Of a stretch of 64,000 nucleotides of DNA, positions 21,137-30,776 are shown piece by piece; positions within the stretch are counted from its first letter, which is position 1, and every line of letters begins with the position of its first letter. The translations under genes and the position numbers were made by a program. The notes below the pieces were generated by a model. It was not told where the DNA came from. It saw only the letters and a program-made list of their open reading frames with translations, and did not search any database. Origin of the DNA: Ruania suaedae (GTDB taxonomy: Bacteria; Actinomycetota; Actinomycetes; Actinomycetales; Beutenbergiaceae); contig NZ_CP088018.1 of assembly GCF_021049265.1 (NCBI RefSeq), positions 496,001 through 560,000 of the forward strand, written 5' to 3'.

Positions 21137-23521
21137 TCAGCGCTGCTCGGCCGGCCAGACCCAGTCGGCCACCTCCGGGATGTCTTCCCCGTGCTCGCGG
21201 GTGTACGCCCGGGCCCGCAACCGCGCGTCGGACATCTGCTGACGTAGCCCGGCTGCCCTCGGGCCCAGCGACGTCACGCGGTCGATGACGTCCATCACGA
21301 GGTGGTAGCGGTCAAGATCGTTGAGCATCACCATGTCGAACGGCGTGGTGGTCGTGCCCTCCTCCTTGTACCCGCGCACGTGGATGTTCGAGTGCCCCGT
21401 GCGCCGGTAGGTGAGGCGGTGGATCAGCCACGGGTATCCGTGGAACGCGAAGATGACCGGGGCGTCGGTGGTGAAGAGCTGGTCGAACTCCCGGTCGGTG
21501 AGCCCGTGCGGATGTTCGGCCGCATCCTGCAGGCGCATCAGATCCACCACGTTGATCACCCGCACCCGCAGCTCCGGCAGGTGGCGTCGCATCAGGTCCG
21601 CAGCGGCGAGTGTCTCCAGCGTGGGGACGTCCCCAGCGCACGCCAGGACCACGTCGGGGTCCTCGCCCCGGTTCTCGGTCCCGGCCCACTCCCAGATGCC
21701 CAGCCCGCGGGCGCAGTGCGCCTGCGCCTCGCGCAACGGCAGGAACTGCGGTCCCGGCTGCTTGCCGGCCACGACGACGTTCACGTACTGACGTGAGCGC
21801 AGGCAGTGGTCGTAGGTGCTGAGCAGGGTGTTCGCGTCCGGCGGCAGGTAGACCCGCACCAGCTCCGCCTTCTTGTTCATCACATGGTCGAGGAAGCCGG
21901 GATCCTGATGGGTGAAGCCGTTGTGGTCCTGGCGCCAGACATGACTGGAGAGCAGATAGTTCAGGCTGGCGACCGGGCGGCGCCACGAGATCGTGTTGGT
22001 GGTCTCCAGCCACTTCGCGTGCTGGTTGAACATCGAGTCCACGATATGCACGAACGCCTCGTAGCTGGTGAAGACCCCGTGCCGGCCGGTGAGCAGATAC
22101 CCCTCGAGCCACCCCTGGCACTGGTGCTCAGAGAGCACCTCCATCACCCGGCCCGCACGAGCGAGATGGTCGTCGACCTCCGGGCGCAGGTACTCGGCGT
22201 TCCACTGCTTGTCGGTGGCCTCGTACACGGCCTGCAACTTGTTCGAGGCCACCTCGTCCGGGCCGAAGAGGCGGAAGGTGGTCGGGTTGAGGCGGATCAC
22301 CTCCCGCAGGTACTCGCCGAGCTTGGTGGTCGCCGCCCCCTGCGTGGCACCCGGCTCGGGAACGTCGAGGGCGTGATCGGCGATGTCGGGCAGCACAAGG
22401 TCGCGCAGCAGCAGACCACCGTTCGCGTGCGGGGTGGCGCTCATCCGCAGCTCACCGGGCGGGGCCAGCTCCGCGATGTCCGTGACCAGCCGGCCCTCGC
22501 CGTCGAAGAGCTCTTCGGGGCGGTAGGAGCGCAGCCACTCCTGCAGCTGCTCCAGGTGCTCGGGCTCGTCCCGCGGCGCCGAGAGCGGCACCTGGTGCGA
22601 GCGCCAGGAGTTCTCGGCCGGCTGACCGTCGATGGTCTCCGGGCAGGTCCAGCCCTTCGGCGTGCGCAGCACGATCATCGGCCAGGCGGGCCGGTCGGTC
22701 GAACCCTGCGCGGCCTCGGCCCGGATCTGCGCGATGTGGTCGAGCACCTCGTCCAGCAGCGCGGCGAACCGGGCATGCGTGCTCGCCGGGTCCTCGTCGT
22801 CGAATCCGCCGGTGAACACGTAGGGCGTGTGACCGTACCCCCGCAGCAGCGCCGTCAGTTCCTCCTCCGGGATGCGCGCGAGCACCGTCGGGTTGGCAAT
22901 CTTGTAGCCGTTCAGATGCAGGATCGGCAACACGGTGCCGTCCGTGCGCGGGCTGAGGAACTTGTTCGAGTGCCAGCTCGTGGCAAGCGCGCCGGTCTCG
23001 GCCTCACCGTCTCCGATCACCGCGGCCACCAGCAGGTCGGGGTTGTCGAAGGCCGCGCCGTAGGCGTGGGAGAGCGCGTAGCCGAGTTCACCGCCCTCGT
23101 GGATCGATCCGGGGGTCTCCGGTGCCGCGTGGCTCGGGATGCCACCGGGGAAGGAGAACTGGCGCATCAGCCGGCGCAGCCCGTCCTCACCGGGCGGGAT
23201 GTGGGAGTAGATCTCGGAGTAGGTGCCCTCCAGGTAGGCATTCGCCACCATGCCTGGGCCCCCGTGGCCCGGCCCCGCGATGTACAGCGTCGGCTGCTCG
23301 CGCTCGATGATCATGCGGTTCAGGTGCGCGTACAGGAAGTTCAGCCCGGGGGTGGTTCCCCAGTGCCCGAGCAGCCTCGGCTTGATGTGCTCGGGCGCCA
23401 ACTGCTCGCGCAGCAGCGGGTTGTCGAGCAGATAGATCTGGCCCAGCGAGAGGTAGTTCGCCGCCCGCCACCACCGGTCCACCCGCTCCAGCGTGGCCTC
23501 GTCCACTGGTCTCGTGCTCAT
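21137..23521 (-). CDS. xfp: Xylulose-5-phosphate/fructose-6-phosphate phosphoketolase
   Basis: A 794-residue thiamine diphosphate enzyme that splits xylulose-5-P (or fructose-6-P) with phosphate into acetyl phosphate and an aldose phosphate. It has the expected length and family landmarks: [18 protein letters not shown] start region, YLSLGQIYL, the pyrophosphate loop [19 protein letters not shown], and [18 protein letters not shown] near the end. The ATG at 23521 is chosen because everything upstream in the long open frame has no similarity and covers other genes. It stands alone here; acetate kinase or phosphotransacetylase is not adjacent. Confidence 0.96.
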   Translation of the reverse strand: MSTRPVDEATLERVDRWWRAANYLSLGQIYLLDNPLLREQLAPEHIKPRLLGHWGTTPGLNFLYAHLNRMIIEREQPTLYIAGPGHGGPGMVANAYLEGTYSEIYSHIPPGEDGLRRLMRQFSFPGGIPSHAAPETPGSIHEGGELGYALSHAYGAAFDNPDLLVAAVIGDGEAETGALATSWHSNKFLSPRTDGTVLPILHLNGYKIANPTVLARIPEEELTALLRGYGHTPYVFTGGFDDEDPASTHARFAALLDEVLDHIAQIRAEAAQGSTDRPAWPMIVLRTPKGWTCPETIDGQPAENSWRSHQVPLSAPRDEPEHLEQLQEWLRSYRPEELFDGEGRLVTDIAELAPPGELRMSATPHANGGLLLRDLVLPDIADHALDVPEPGATQGAATTKLGEYLREVIRLNPTTFRLFGPDEVASNKLQAVYEATDKQWNAEYLRPEVDDHLARAGRVMEVLSEHQCQGWLEGYLLTGRHGVFTSYEAFVHIVDSMFNQHAKWLETTNTISWRRPVASLNYLLSSHVWRQDHNGFTHQDPGFLDHVMNKKAELVRVYLPPDANTLLSTYDHCLRSRQYVNVVVAGKQPGPQFLPLREAQAHCARGLGIWEWAGTENRGEDPDVVLACAGDVPTLETLAAADLMRRHLPELRVRVINVVDLMRLQDAAEHPHGLTDREFDQLFTTDAPVIFAFHGYPWLIHRLTYRRTGHSNIHVRGYKEEGTTTTPFDMVMLNDLDRYHLVMDVIDRVTSLGPRAAGLRQQMSDARLRARAYTREHGEDIPEVADWVWPAEQR

Positions 23522-23701
23522 CCGCCTGCGTCCTCCCGTCGAGGGACACCGGCCGACCGCCGGCGTCCGGGCGTGTCTGTCTGTAGGACTCCCTCCATCA
23601 CAACGCATCCCGGCGCCGGTCGCCTCTCGAGATCGCACCTGCAACGATCGGGCCCGCGGCGACACAACCACTGAGACTCGCCCGCGGACAGGAAGAGGGA
23701 C
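23522..23701. other. Divergent gap between phosphoketolase and sigma-factor genes
   Basis: 180 bases with no gene. It must hold both promoters. AGGAAGAGGGAC at 23690-23701 is the likely ribosome site for the sigma-factor gene. I see no confident -35/-10 pair. Confidence 0.5.
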
Positions 23702-24226
23702 ATGATCGACGACGGCGTAGCCGGGCCGCGAGCCGCCCAGCAGCGGGACGAGGCGTGGTTCGACGACCTCTTCCTGGCGCACGCGCAGGCGGTCTACCGC
23801 TACCTGGTGCGGCGCGGCGCCCGGCAGGACGCCGAGGATCTCGCCGCCGACGTGCTGGCCACGGCATGGCGACGGCGCGAGGACGTGCCCGCCGGTCACG
23901 AGCTCGCCTGGCTCTATCGCACCGCCGGCTTCGTGCTCGCCAACCACCGCCGCAAGGGCCGGGCCGTGCCCGTAGGCGATGGCGAGGGCCTGGACACCGA
24001 GCGCGCCGAACATGCGAGTGATCCCGCCGACCTGGCCGTCGACGACCAGCGTGTCCGCGAGGTGCTGGGCGCGCTGAGCGCGCGCGACCGGCACGTGCTG
24101 CTCCTGCACGCCTGGGAGGGCCTGGACGGTGAAGCCCTCGGCGCCGCCCTCGGGATCAGCCGCGGCGGCGCGGCGGCCGCGCTCTCCCGTGCACGCTCGC
24201 GACTGCGGGAGGCCTGGGATGCGTAA
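23702..24226 (+). CDS. ECF-type RNA polymerase sigma factor
   Basis: A 174-residue sigma factor. Region 2 runs from about residue 18 to 85 ([20 protein letters not shown], then [16 protein letters not shown]) and region 4 from about 118 to 172 ([40 protein letters not shown] helix-turn-helix). Length is normal for ECF factors. The next gene, a single-span membrane protein, starts 105 bases downstream and could be its regulator. Target promoters unknown. Confidence 0.9.
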   Translation: MIDDGVAGPRAAQQRDEAWFDDLFLAHAQAVYRYLVRRGARQDAEDLAADVLATAWRRREDVPAGHELAWLYRTAGFVLANHRRKGRAVPVGDGEGLDTERAEHASDPADLAVDDQRVREVLGALSARDRHVLLLHAWEGLDGEALGAALGISRGGAAAALSRARSRLREAWDA

Positions 24227-24331
24227 GGTTGCTGAACCCAGGGCTACCGCAGGTTCGTCCGCAACACTTCCGCCAGCCACCACACAGTCATCGGTGAGGG
24301 CCCGACCGAGGGCGCAGATGGAGGCGAACCG

Positions 24332-25636
24332 ATGAGCACCGACCCGCGAGACCCCGCCCTGGAGCGACTCCGGGCGGCAGATCCGGCAGCGAGCGCCGAG
24401 ACTGACCCGGCCGCCCTGCGCAGCGCCGTCGATGCCCGGCTCGGCCACGCCGATGAGCTCGCCGCCCGCCGGCGCACCCGCACGCCGTGGCTGGCCGCGG
24501 CCGCGGCGGCCGCCGTGCTGCTGACCGGTGGTGGTGGGTACGCTCTCGGGGCCTCTGGAGCCGGGGGCACCTCCGCGCAGGACACCGCGGCCGAGGAACA
24601 GGCCGTCGCGCAGTCCGAGAGGGCCGACGGCCAGCAAGAACTGATCGGCGAGCCCGAGGGGCCCGCCCGCAGCGGCAGCCTCGCCGGCGGTGCGGACACG
24701 ATGATCTACCCCGGGAGTCAGCGCACCGTCTTCTCCTCCTCCGGGCTCGGCGGCGGGCAGGGCACCGCTGCCGCCTACGGGCTGCAGGCGCAGGTCGACG
24801 AGCAGCGAGCCGCCGACGTCGCCGCGGCCCTGGGACTGAGCGCCGCGCCGACGCAGCCCGAAGGACCCGAGGGCGCCTGGACCGTCGGCAGCGGGGAGTC
24901 CGGCGAGCCGGCACTGACCGTGTACGCCGACGGCAGTGTGGACTACGCCGACCCCGGGATCGACCCGTGGACCTGCGAGGACTGCGCCGGGGGCCCCGCT
25001 CCCGACGGCGAGGGTCAGGTCGCCGCCCTCCTGAGGGACCTCGGCCTGGACCCGGCCGATTACACGATCGAGGCCCAGCAGAGCGAGGACCAGCCCAGCT
25101 ACGTGACCGCCTCCCTCACCGTGGACGGTCACGTCACCGGCATCAGCCTCGGCGCCACGCTGACGGCGGACGGCCTCGCCCAGCTGTGGGGCTCCCTCGC
25201 CCAGCCCACCTCCCTGGGTGACTACCCCGTGATCGATCCGGCGGCCGCCGTCGAACGCCTGATGGACCCTGCCTTCGGCGCCACCTCGCAGGATGTGGTG
25301 CCCTACGCCGTCCGGGCCGAACTGATGCCGGAGCTGCCGGTCCAGCAGGACCTGGCCTCGAGTGGCGCTGTCGAGCCCGAGGAGGACACGGCCGCCAGCT
25401 CGGATCCGGCCTCCCCGACTGCTCCCGCCGACCCGCTCGAGCCGGGGGAGCCGATCACCTGGCCGGTGCGCCAGGTGCAGATCGACGATGCCGAGCTGAT
25501 CCTGCAGACCCTCCACACCGCCGGTGGCCAGGTGCTGTTGGTCCCGACCTACTCACTCTCGGGCACCGACGGTGAGGGGGAGAGCGGGACCTGGTCGGTG
25601 ATCGCCGTCGCGCAGGACGCTCTCGACCTCGGCTGA
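24332..25636 (+). CDS. Single-span membrane protein next to an ECF sigma factor
   Basis: A 434-residue protein: a 50-residue charged cytoplasmic part, a transmembrane helix at about 51-72 ([20 protein letters not shown]) and a long acidic extracytoplasmic part with CEDC near residue 212. It lacks the HxxxCxxC zinc anti-sigma motif, so it is not a classical ZAS anti-sigma factor, but position and topology suggest it senses something outside and modulates the neighbouring sigma factor. ATG with GGAGG 6 bases upstream. The ending contains a secreted-domain-like region I do not recognise. Confidence 0.7.
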   Translation: MSTDPRDPALERLRAADPAASAETDPAALRSAVDARLGHADELAARRRTRTPWLAAAAAAAVLLTGGGGYALGASGAGGTSAQDTAAEEQAVAQSERADGQQELIGEPEGPARSGSLAGGADTMIYPGSQRTVFSSSGLGGGQGTAAAYGLQAQVDEQRAADVAAALGLSAAPTQPEGPEGAWTVGSGESGEPALTVYADGSVDYADPGIDPWTCEDCAGGPAPDGEGQVAALLRDLGLDPADYTIEAQQSEDQPSYVTASLTVDGHVTGISLGATLTADGLAQLWGSLAQPTSLGDYPVIDPAAAVERLMDPAFGATSQDVVPYAVRAELMPELPVQQDLASSGAVEPEEDTAASSDPASPTAPADPLEPGEPITWPVRQVQIDDAELILQTLHTAGGQVLLVPTYSLSGTDGEGESGTWSVIAVAQDALDLG

Positions 25637-25666
25637 GCTCCCACGCGCGCGTGGGAGACTGGTCGG

Positions 25667-28567
25667 GTGTCGAGCGTGAGCACTCCGAGCCAGTCGAAGC
25701 CCACCGAGCCGGCCCTCGCCGGTCTGGTCTCCGCGCTGCGTGCGGCGATCACCGGTGAGGTCGACGCGAGCACCCGCCGCCGGGCCGAGTACAGCACGGA
25801 TGCCTCGAACTACCGGGTGGTGCCGCAGGTGGTGGTCTTCCCGCGCTCGACCGAGGACGTGCTCGCCGCGCTGAGTGTGGCTCGTGAGCGTGGCGTCCCG
25901 ATCACCGCCCGTGGCGCCGGCACCTCCATCGCCGGCAACTCGGTGGGCACGGGCCTGGTCATCGACTTCTCCCGCCACCTCAACCAGGTGCTCGAGATCG
26001 ACCCGGAGGCACGCACTGCGCGGGTGCAGCCCGGGGTGATCATGTCGGATCTGCAGAAGGCTGCCGCACCCCACGGGCTGCGCTTCGGCCCCGACCCCTC
26101 CACCCAGACCCGCGCCACGATGGCCGGGATGATCGGCAACAACGCCTGCGGCCCGCACGCGGTGGCGTGGGGTCGCACGGCGGACAACACGATCTCCCTC
26201 GACGTCGTCGACGGCGCCGGCCGCCGGTTCACGGCCGGGTGCGGCGACCTGTCCGCGGTCCCGGGCCTGCACGATCTGGTGCAGGAGAACCTGGCGACCA
26301 TCCGGACCGAGTTCGGCCGGTTCTCCCGGCAGGTCTCGGGCTACTCCCTCGAGCACCTGCTGCCCGAGAACGGCGGCGACCTCGCGAAGTTCCTCGTCGG
26401 CAGCGAGGGCACGCTGGTCACCGTGCTGGAGGCGACGGTCCAGCTCGTCCCGATCCCCGGCTCACCGGTGCTGCTGGCGGCCGGCTATCCGGACATGCCC
26501 AGCGCCGCCGACGCGGTGCCGGCGATGCTCGCGCACGGTCCGCTGGCCGTGGAGGGCCTCGATGCCGAGCTGGTGGAGATGGTCCGCCGCCACAAGGGCG
26601 ACCAGGCGATCCCGGAGCTGCCGCCGGGTGCCGGCTGGCTGCTGATCGAGGTCGGCGGCGACAGCACCGAGGAAGCTCTGGAGAAGGCACGCCGGATCGC
26701 CACCGATGCCGGCACCGAGGCCGTGCAGATCGTGCCCGCGGGCCCCGAGGCCACGGCGCTGTGGCAGATCCGCGCCGACGGCGCCGGCCTGGCCAGCCGC
26801 ACCCTCGACGGCGCCCAGGGATGGCCGGGCTGGGAGGACGCTGCCGTGCCGCCGGAGCGGCTCGGTGCCTACCTGCGCGACTTCCAGGCGCTCATGGCCG
26901 ACCACGGGGTCTCGGGGCTGCCCTACGGGCACTTCGGCGACGGGTGCATCCACATCCGCATCGACTTCCCGCTCGACCCCCAGGACGGCCCCGAGGGGAT
27001 CGCCCTGTTCCGCCGGTTCATGGTCGCTGCCGCCGAGCTGGTCGCCTCCCACGGCGGGTCCCTCTCCGGCGAGCACGGCGACGGGCGGGCTCGTGGCGAG
27101 CTGCTGCCGCTGATGTACTCGGGCGAGGCGATCGCCGCGTTCGAGGCGGTCAAGGGCCTCTTCGACGCCGGTGACCTGCTCAACCCGGGCGTGGTGGTGC
27201 GCCCGAGTGCGATGGACGCCGATCTGCGCCGCCCGCACGTGCGCGCGCTGCCGATGCTCTCAGGGTCGGGTTTCTCCTTCTCCCACGACGGCGGCGACAT
27301 GGCCATGGCGGTCCACCGCTGCACCGGGGTGGGCAAGTGCCGCGCCGACCTGCCCAGTGCGTTCATGTGCCCCTCCTACCTGGCCACCAAGGACGAGAAG
27401 GACTCCACCCGCGGCCGGGCCCGGGTGCTGCAGGAGCTGGCCAACGGCTCCCTCGTGCAGGGCTGGGACGCCCCCGAGGTGCACGAGTCGCTCGATCTGT
27501 GCCTGTCCTGCAAGGCGTGCTCCTCGGACTGCCCGACCGGGATCGACATGGCCCAGTACAAGTCCGAGGTCCTGCACCGTACCCACCGCGGGAAGATCCG
27601 GCCCGTGACCCATTACGCCCTCGGGTGGCTCCCGCGCTGGGCGCGCGCCCTGACCACGGTGCCCGTGCTCGCGAAGGTCACCAATGCCGTCCTCGGGGTC
27701 CGTCCGATCGGCAGGCTGGTACTGCGCCTGGGCGGCATGGACCCGCGCCGGGGCATGGTCGCCTTCGCCGAGGAGCCCCTGCGCCGCTGGTGGCGCAGGC
27801 GCACGACGGCGCAGCCCCCATCTCCCGGCGCCTCCCCTTCGGGCGATGTGCTGCTGTGGGCGGACTCCTTCTCCAGCTATCTCGACACCACCGGCGGTCG
27901 GGCGATGGTCGGCTTGCTCGAGCAGGCCGGCTACACGGTGCGCCTCCCCGAGGCGAGCGCCTGCTGCGGGCTCACCTGGATCTCCACCGGCCAGCTCGAC
28001 GGCGCCCGCACCCGGCTGCGTCAGACGATGGACGTGCTCGCCCCCTACGCCAAGGCCGGCATCCCGATCGTGGGGATCGAGCCCTCCTGCATCGCGGCGC
28101 TGCGCTCGGACCTGCCGGACCTGTTCCCCGACGACCCACGCGCCCGCCTTCTGGCGGAGAACACCCGCACGCTCGCCGAGCTGCTCACCGGTGCGGACCG
28201 GCCCACCGGCTGGAGTCCGCCGGACCTGACCGGCACCACGGTGATCGCCCAGCCGCACTGCCACCAGCACGCCGTCATGGGCTACTCCACCGACCTGGAC
28301 CTGCTGCGCCGGGCCGGCGCGGAGGTGACCACCCTGACCACCTGTTGCGGCCTGGCCGGCAACTTCGGGATGGAGGCCGGCCACTACGACGTCTCGGTGG
28401 CCGTGGCGGAGCAGTCGATGCTCCCGGCGCTACGGTCGGCACCCGAGGGTGCGGTCTTCCTCGCCGACGGTTTCTCGTGCCGCACGCAGGCCGAGCACCT
28501 CGCTGGGGTTCGCGGCGTACACTTGGCGCAGTTGCTCACGGACCCTGGGGGCAGCACGGTGCTGTGA
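25667..28567 (+). CDS. FAD-linked oxidase fused to Fe-S/CCG domains (D-lactate/glycolate dehydrogenase type)
   Basis: A 966-residue membrane-associated dehydrogenase of the YdiJ/Dld type. Residues about 40-265 form the FAD-binding (PCMH) domain with RGAGTSIAGNSVG and GMIGNNACGPHA; the FAD-oxidase C-terminal domain follows to about 510 (YGHFGDGCIHIRIDFP, GGSLSGEHGDGRARGELL). Then come ferredoxin motifs (CLSCKACSSDCPTG) and two CCG cysteine motifs (ACCGLTWIS, TCCGLAGNFGM) typical of GlcF-like subunits. It likely oxidises a 2-hydroxy acid and passes electrons to quinone. The substrate cannot be told from sequence. GTG start with a GAGACT box 6 bases upstream. Confidence 0.9.
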   Translation: MSSVSTPSQSKPTEPALAGLVSALRAAITGEVDASTRRRAEYSTDASNYRVVPQVVVFPRSTEDVLAALSVARERGVPITARGAGTSIAGNSVGTGLVIDFSRHLNQVLEIDPEARTARVQPGVIMSDLQKAAAPHGLRFGPDPSTQTRATMAGMIGNNACGPHAVAWGRTADNTISLDVVDGAGRRFTAGCGDLSAVPGLHDLVQENLATIRTEFGRFSRQVSGYSLEHLLPENGGDLAKFLVGSEGTLVTVLEATVQLVPIPGSPVLLAAGYPDMPSAADAVPAMLAHGPLAVEGLDAELVEMVRRHKGDQAIPELPPGAGWLLIEVGGDSTEEALEKARRIATDAGTEAVQIVPAGPEATALWQIRADGAGLASRTLDGAQGWPGWEDAAVPPERLGAYLRDFQALMADHGVSGLPYGHFGDGCIHIRIDFPLDPQDGPEGIALFRRFMVAAAELVASHGGSLSGEHGDGRARGELLPLMYSGEAIAAFEAVKGLFDAGDLLNPGVVVRPSAMDADLRRPHVRALPMLSGSGFSFSHDGGDMAMAVHRCTGVGKCRADLPSAFMCPSYLATKDEKDSTRGRARVLQELANGSLVQGWDAPEVHESLDLCLSCKACSSDCPTGIDMAQYKSEVLHRTHRGKIRPVTHYALGWLPRWARALTTVPVLAKVTNAVLGVRPIGRLVLRLGGMDPRRGMVAFAEEPLRRWWRRRTTAQPPSPGASPSGDVLLWADSFSSYLDTTGGRAMVGLLEQAGYTVRLPEASACCGLTWISTGQLDGARTRLRQTMDVLAPYAKAGIPIVGIEPSCIAALRSDLPDLFPDDPRARLLAENTRTLAELLTGADRPTGWSPPDLTGTTVIAQPHCHQHAVMGYSTDLDLLRRAGAEVTTLTTCCGLAGNFGMEAGHYDVSVAVAEQSMLPALRSAPEGAVFLADGFSCRTQAEHLAGVRGVHLAQLLTDPGGSTVL

Positions 28568-28615
28568 GCAGCCTGACCCCCTGTCGCCTGCTATCGAGAG
28601 CGGTCGCGCCATCTC

Positions 28616-29605
28616 ATGCCGTCCTTCGCCTTCGACTCCGGTCTCCTCGTTCCCACCGTGCTCGGACGCCGGTCCAGCACCCCGCTGACACCGCAGCTAC
28701 GACGGGCGCTGCGCCAATACCTGCTCGACGTCGTCGATCTCGACCTGCTGCCCGTCTCCTGGTCCGAGGACGCCGAACCCGTCCTGACGGCGATCGATCC
28801 CGCCGGCCAGGCGGTCACCGCCGTCGTGGTCGACTCCATCGACGGGGTCGGGCTGGTGCGGGCACTGGCGCGGGCGGGTGAGACGGCGGCCTCGTCCTGG
28901 CTGGCGATCGCCTCCCGCCACCCCGGTGGCGTGGAGGACTTCCGGCGCGCCTGGACGGCGTTCCGAGAGGCCCGCCCTGCCGGCGCCCAGCCCGGTCCGC
29001 AACTGATCGTGGTGGCGGGCGCGGTCGACCCGGAGGTGCTCGCGGCCACCCGGGTCATGCACGGTGTGATGGTCTACTCCGTCGACGTCCGCGAGGGGGC
29101 GGGCGGCGAGGAGTTGGTCGACGTCACCGCCGTCCACCGGCCGACGATACGGGTGCTCGATCACGATGTGGTGCACGAGCCGGAGGCGCTCGCCCTGACC
29201 GAGGGCTTCGCGCCGAGCGCGCCGATCGAGGACACCGCCGTGATCCCGCCGGTGATGGACTCCGCGCCGACACCGCCCGAGCCCGAGGACGAGCACACGA
29301 TCGATCCACAGCTGGTGAGCGTGGCCGGCCTGGTCGGGGCACCGATGCCGATCGAGGCCCGCGCGGGGGACCGGATCCGCACCGGGGCGCTGCAGGCCGA
29401 CGGCACCGTGCTGGTCGAGGGCTCCGAGCACACCGACCTGGAGTCGGCGTCGGCGCGCCTCGGCCTGGATCCCGCGGACGCCTGGCAGCACTGGCAGATT
29501 GCCGGGTTCGCGATGGCCGACGCACTCGAGGAGGCCTCCCGCGCGGCGAGCGAGCCTGCCGGACGACCCGGCGGGGGCTCGCGGCGGGCACGCCGGCAGC
29601 GCTAG
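28616..29605 (+). CDS. Uncharacterised protein with a possible RAMA-like C-terminus
   Basis: A 329-residue protein without a signal peptide or membrane span. The N-terminal 190 residues are alpha/beta (LLPVSWSEDAEPVLTAIDP, PQLIVVAGAVDPEVLAATR). The last 70 (IEARAGDRIRTGALQADG, then LESASARLGLDPADAWQHW) resemble the RAMA fold linked to DNA modification enzymes; that resemblance is by eye only. It overlaps the convergent LacI gene by 4 bases at the stop ends. Real coding is supported by length and codon pattern. Confidence 0.65.
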   Translation: MPSFAFDSGLLVPTVLGRRSSTPLTPQLRRALRQYLLDVVDLDLLPVSWSEDAEPVLTAIDPAGQAVTAVVVDSIDGVGLVRALARAGETAASSWLAIASRHPGGVEDFRRAWTAFREARPAGAQPGPQLIVVAGAVDPEVLAATRVMHGVMVYSVDVREGAGGEELVDVTAVHRPTIRVLDHDVVHEPEALALTEGFAPSAPIEDTAVIPPVMDSAPTPPEPEDEHTIDPQLVSVAGLVGAPMPIEARAGDRIRTGALQADGTVLVEGSEHTDLESASARLGLDPADAWQHWQIAGFAMADALEEASRAASEPAGRPGGGSRRARRQR

Positions 29606-30636
29606 GTGAACTCGGCCGGAGGTGGCGCCGTGCTCTCCCGGACGACGAGCTCGGTGGCCAGGTCCACCCGCAGCGCGGAGGGTTGCTCACCCCGGGCGAG
29701 GGTGAGCAGCATCTGCGTGGCAGTGGCGGCCATCTGCCGCAAGGGCTGGTGCACCGTCGTCAGGGTGGGGGAGTACCAGGAGGCGATCGGCAGATCGTCG
29801 TATCCGACCACCGAGAGATCTTCCGGCACCCGCAGACCCAGCTCGCGCGCGGCCCGCAACACCCCGACCGCCTGCATGTCCGAGCCCGCGAAGATCGCGG
29901 TCGGCCGGTCGTCCCTGCTGAGCAGGTCCCGGGCGTGATCCTCGCCGCGCCAGATGTAGAAATCGCCCCAGCGCACCAGGTCGGGCTCGTAGTCGATCCC
30001 GGCGCGCTCGAGCGCGCTGCGGTAGCCGTCCACCCGGGCGCGTGAGCACAGCACGTCCGGCTGGCCGGAGATCACCGCGATGCGGCGGTGGCCCAGGTCG
30101 ATGAGGTGCTTGGTGGCAGCCAGGCCGCCGTCCCAGTTCGTCGAGCCGACGGCGGGGACGCCGGGGTGCGGCTCGCCATCGGTGTCCACGACCACCGAGG
30201 GGATGCCGCGGGACTCCAACTGATCGTGCTGGGCGTCGGTCAGTCGTGCCAGCACCAGGATCACCCCGAGCGGCCGGCGCGCGAGGACGTTGTCCAGCCA
30301 GTCCTGAGCCGGCCGGTGGCGACCTCCGAGTTCGGAGAGCACCATGCCGGCGCCGACGGTCGCGGCGTTCTCCTCCACGGCACGGATGATCTCCATCGAC
30401 CACTCGTTGGTGATCTCGTGGAAGACCAGGTCGATCATCCCCGGCCCCGAGCGGGCGGGGCCCCGTGAACGGCGCCGGTAGCCGTGCCGGCTGACCACTT
30501 CCTCCACGCGTGCCCGCGTCGCGTCGGCGACGTCCGCGCGTCCGTTGAGCACCTTGGACACGGTGGGCACCGAGACGCCTGCCTCGGCCGCGATCGACGC
30601 GATCGTGGGTCGGGCCACCGAATCTGCCATCGACAT
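29602..30636 (-). CDS. LacI-family regulator of the adjacent glycosidase/transport locus
   Basis: A 344-residue regulator. The LacI helix-turn-helix and hinge are at residues about 8-62 (TIASIAAEAGVSVPTVSKVL, NGRADVADATRARVEEV), followed by a periplasmic-binding-protein-like sugar sensor from about 65 (IDLVFHEITNEWSMEI to LRVDLATELVVRESTA). It is divergent from the GH3 glycosidase gene, with palindromes in between, so it most likely represses the sugar operon and its own gene. ATG 30636 has GGGAG 6 bases upstream. Inducer unknown. Confidence 0.93.
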   Translation of the reverse strand: MSMADSVARPTIASIAAEAGVSVPTVSKVLNGRADVADATRARVEEVVSRHGYRRRSRGPARSGPGMIDLVFHEITNEWSMEIIRAVEENAATVGAGMVLSELGGRHRPAQDWLDNVLARRPLGVILVLARLTDAQHDQLESRGIPSVVVDTDGEPHPGVPAVGSTNWDGGLAATKHLIDLGHRRIAVISGQPDVLCSRARVDGYRSALERAGIDYEPDLVRWGDFYIWRGEDHARDLLSRDDRPTAIFAGSDMQAVGVLRAARELGLRVPEDLSVVGYDDLPIASWYSPTLTTVHQPLRQMAATATQMLLTLARGEQPSALRVDLATELVVRESTAPPPAEFT

Positions 30637-30654
30637 CGCGACTCCCTTCGCAAC

Positions 30655-30668
30655 TTTCGAGATCGAAC
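30655..30668. promoter_or_regulatory. Candidate LacI operator near the regulator's start
   Basis: TTCGA-GA-TCGAA, a 12-base near-perfect palindrome at 30656-30667, extended by T and C on the two sides. It lies 20 bases upstream of the regulator's start codon. Confidence 0.45.
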
Positions 30669-30695
30669 GCTAGCACGAAGTAGCAGATTGGGGTG

Positions 30696-30752
30696 TTGAC
30701 GCGCGATCGGAGGTGTCGTACGGTCATCTCACTATCGCAATGAGGCCGATAG
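30696..30752 (+). promoter_or_regulatory. Promoter and second operator of the GH3-transporter operon
   Basis: TTGACG at 30696-30701 and TACGGT at 30719-30724 with a 17-base spacer form a good actinobacterial housekeeping promoter directed rightward. An inverted repeat CTATCG-N9-CGATAG at 30732-30752 covers the expected transcription start, an ideal place for LacI repression. The GH3 start codon follows with AAGGAG 5 bases upstream. Confidence 0.6.
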
Positions 30753-30776
30753 TTTCGATCATGACGAAGGAGTCCG

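Noticed and set aside
23522-25516. Open frame extending the phosphoketolase by 665 residues upstream
   Set aside because: The extension covers the sigma-factor and membrane-protein genes on the other strand and has no phosphoketolase similarity; the ATG at 23521 gives the normal length.
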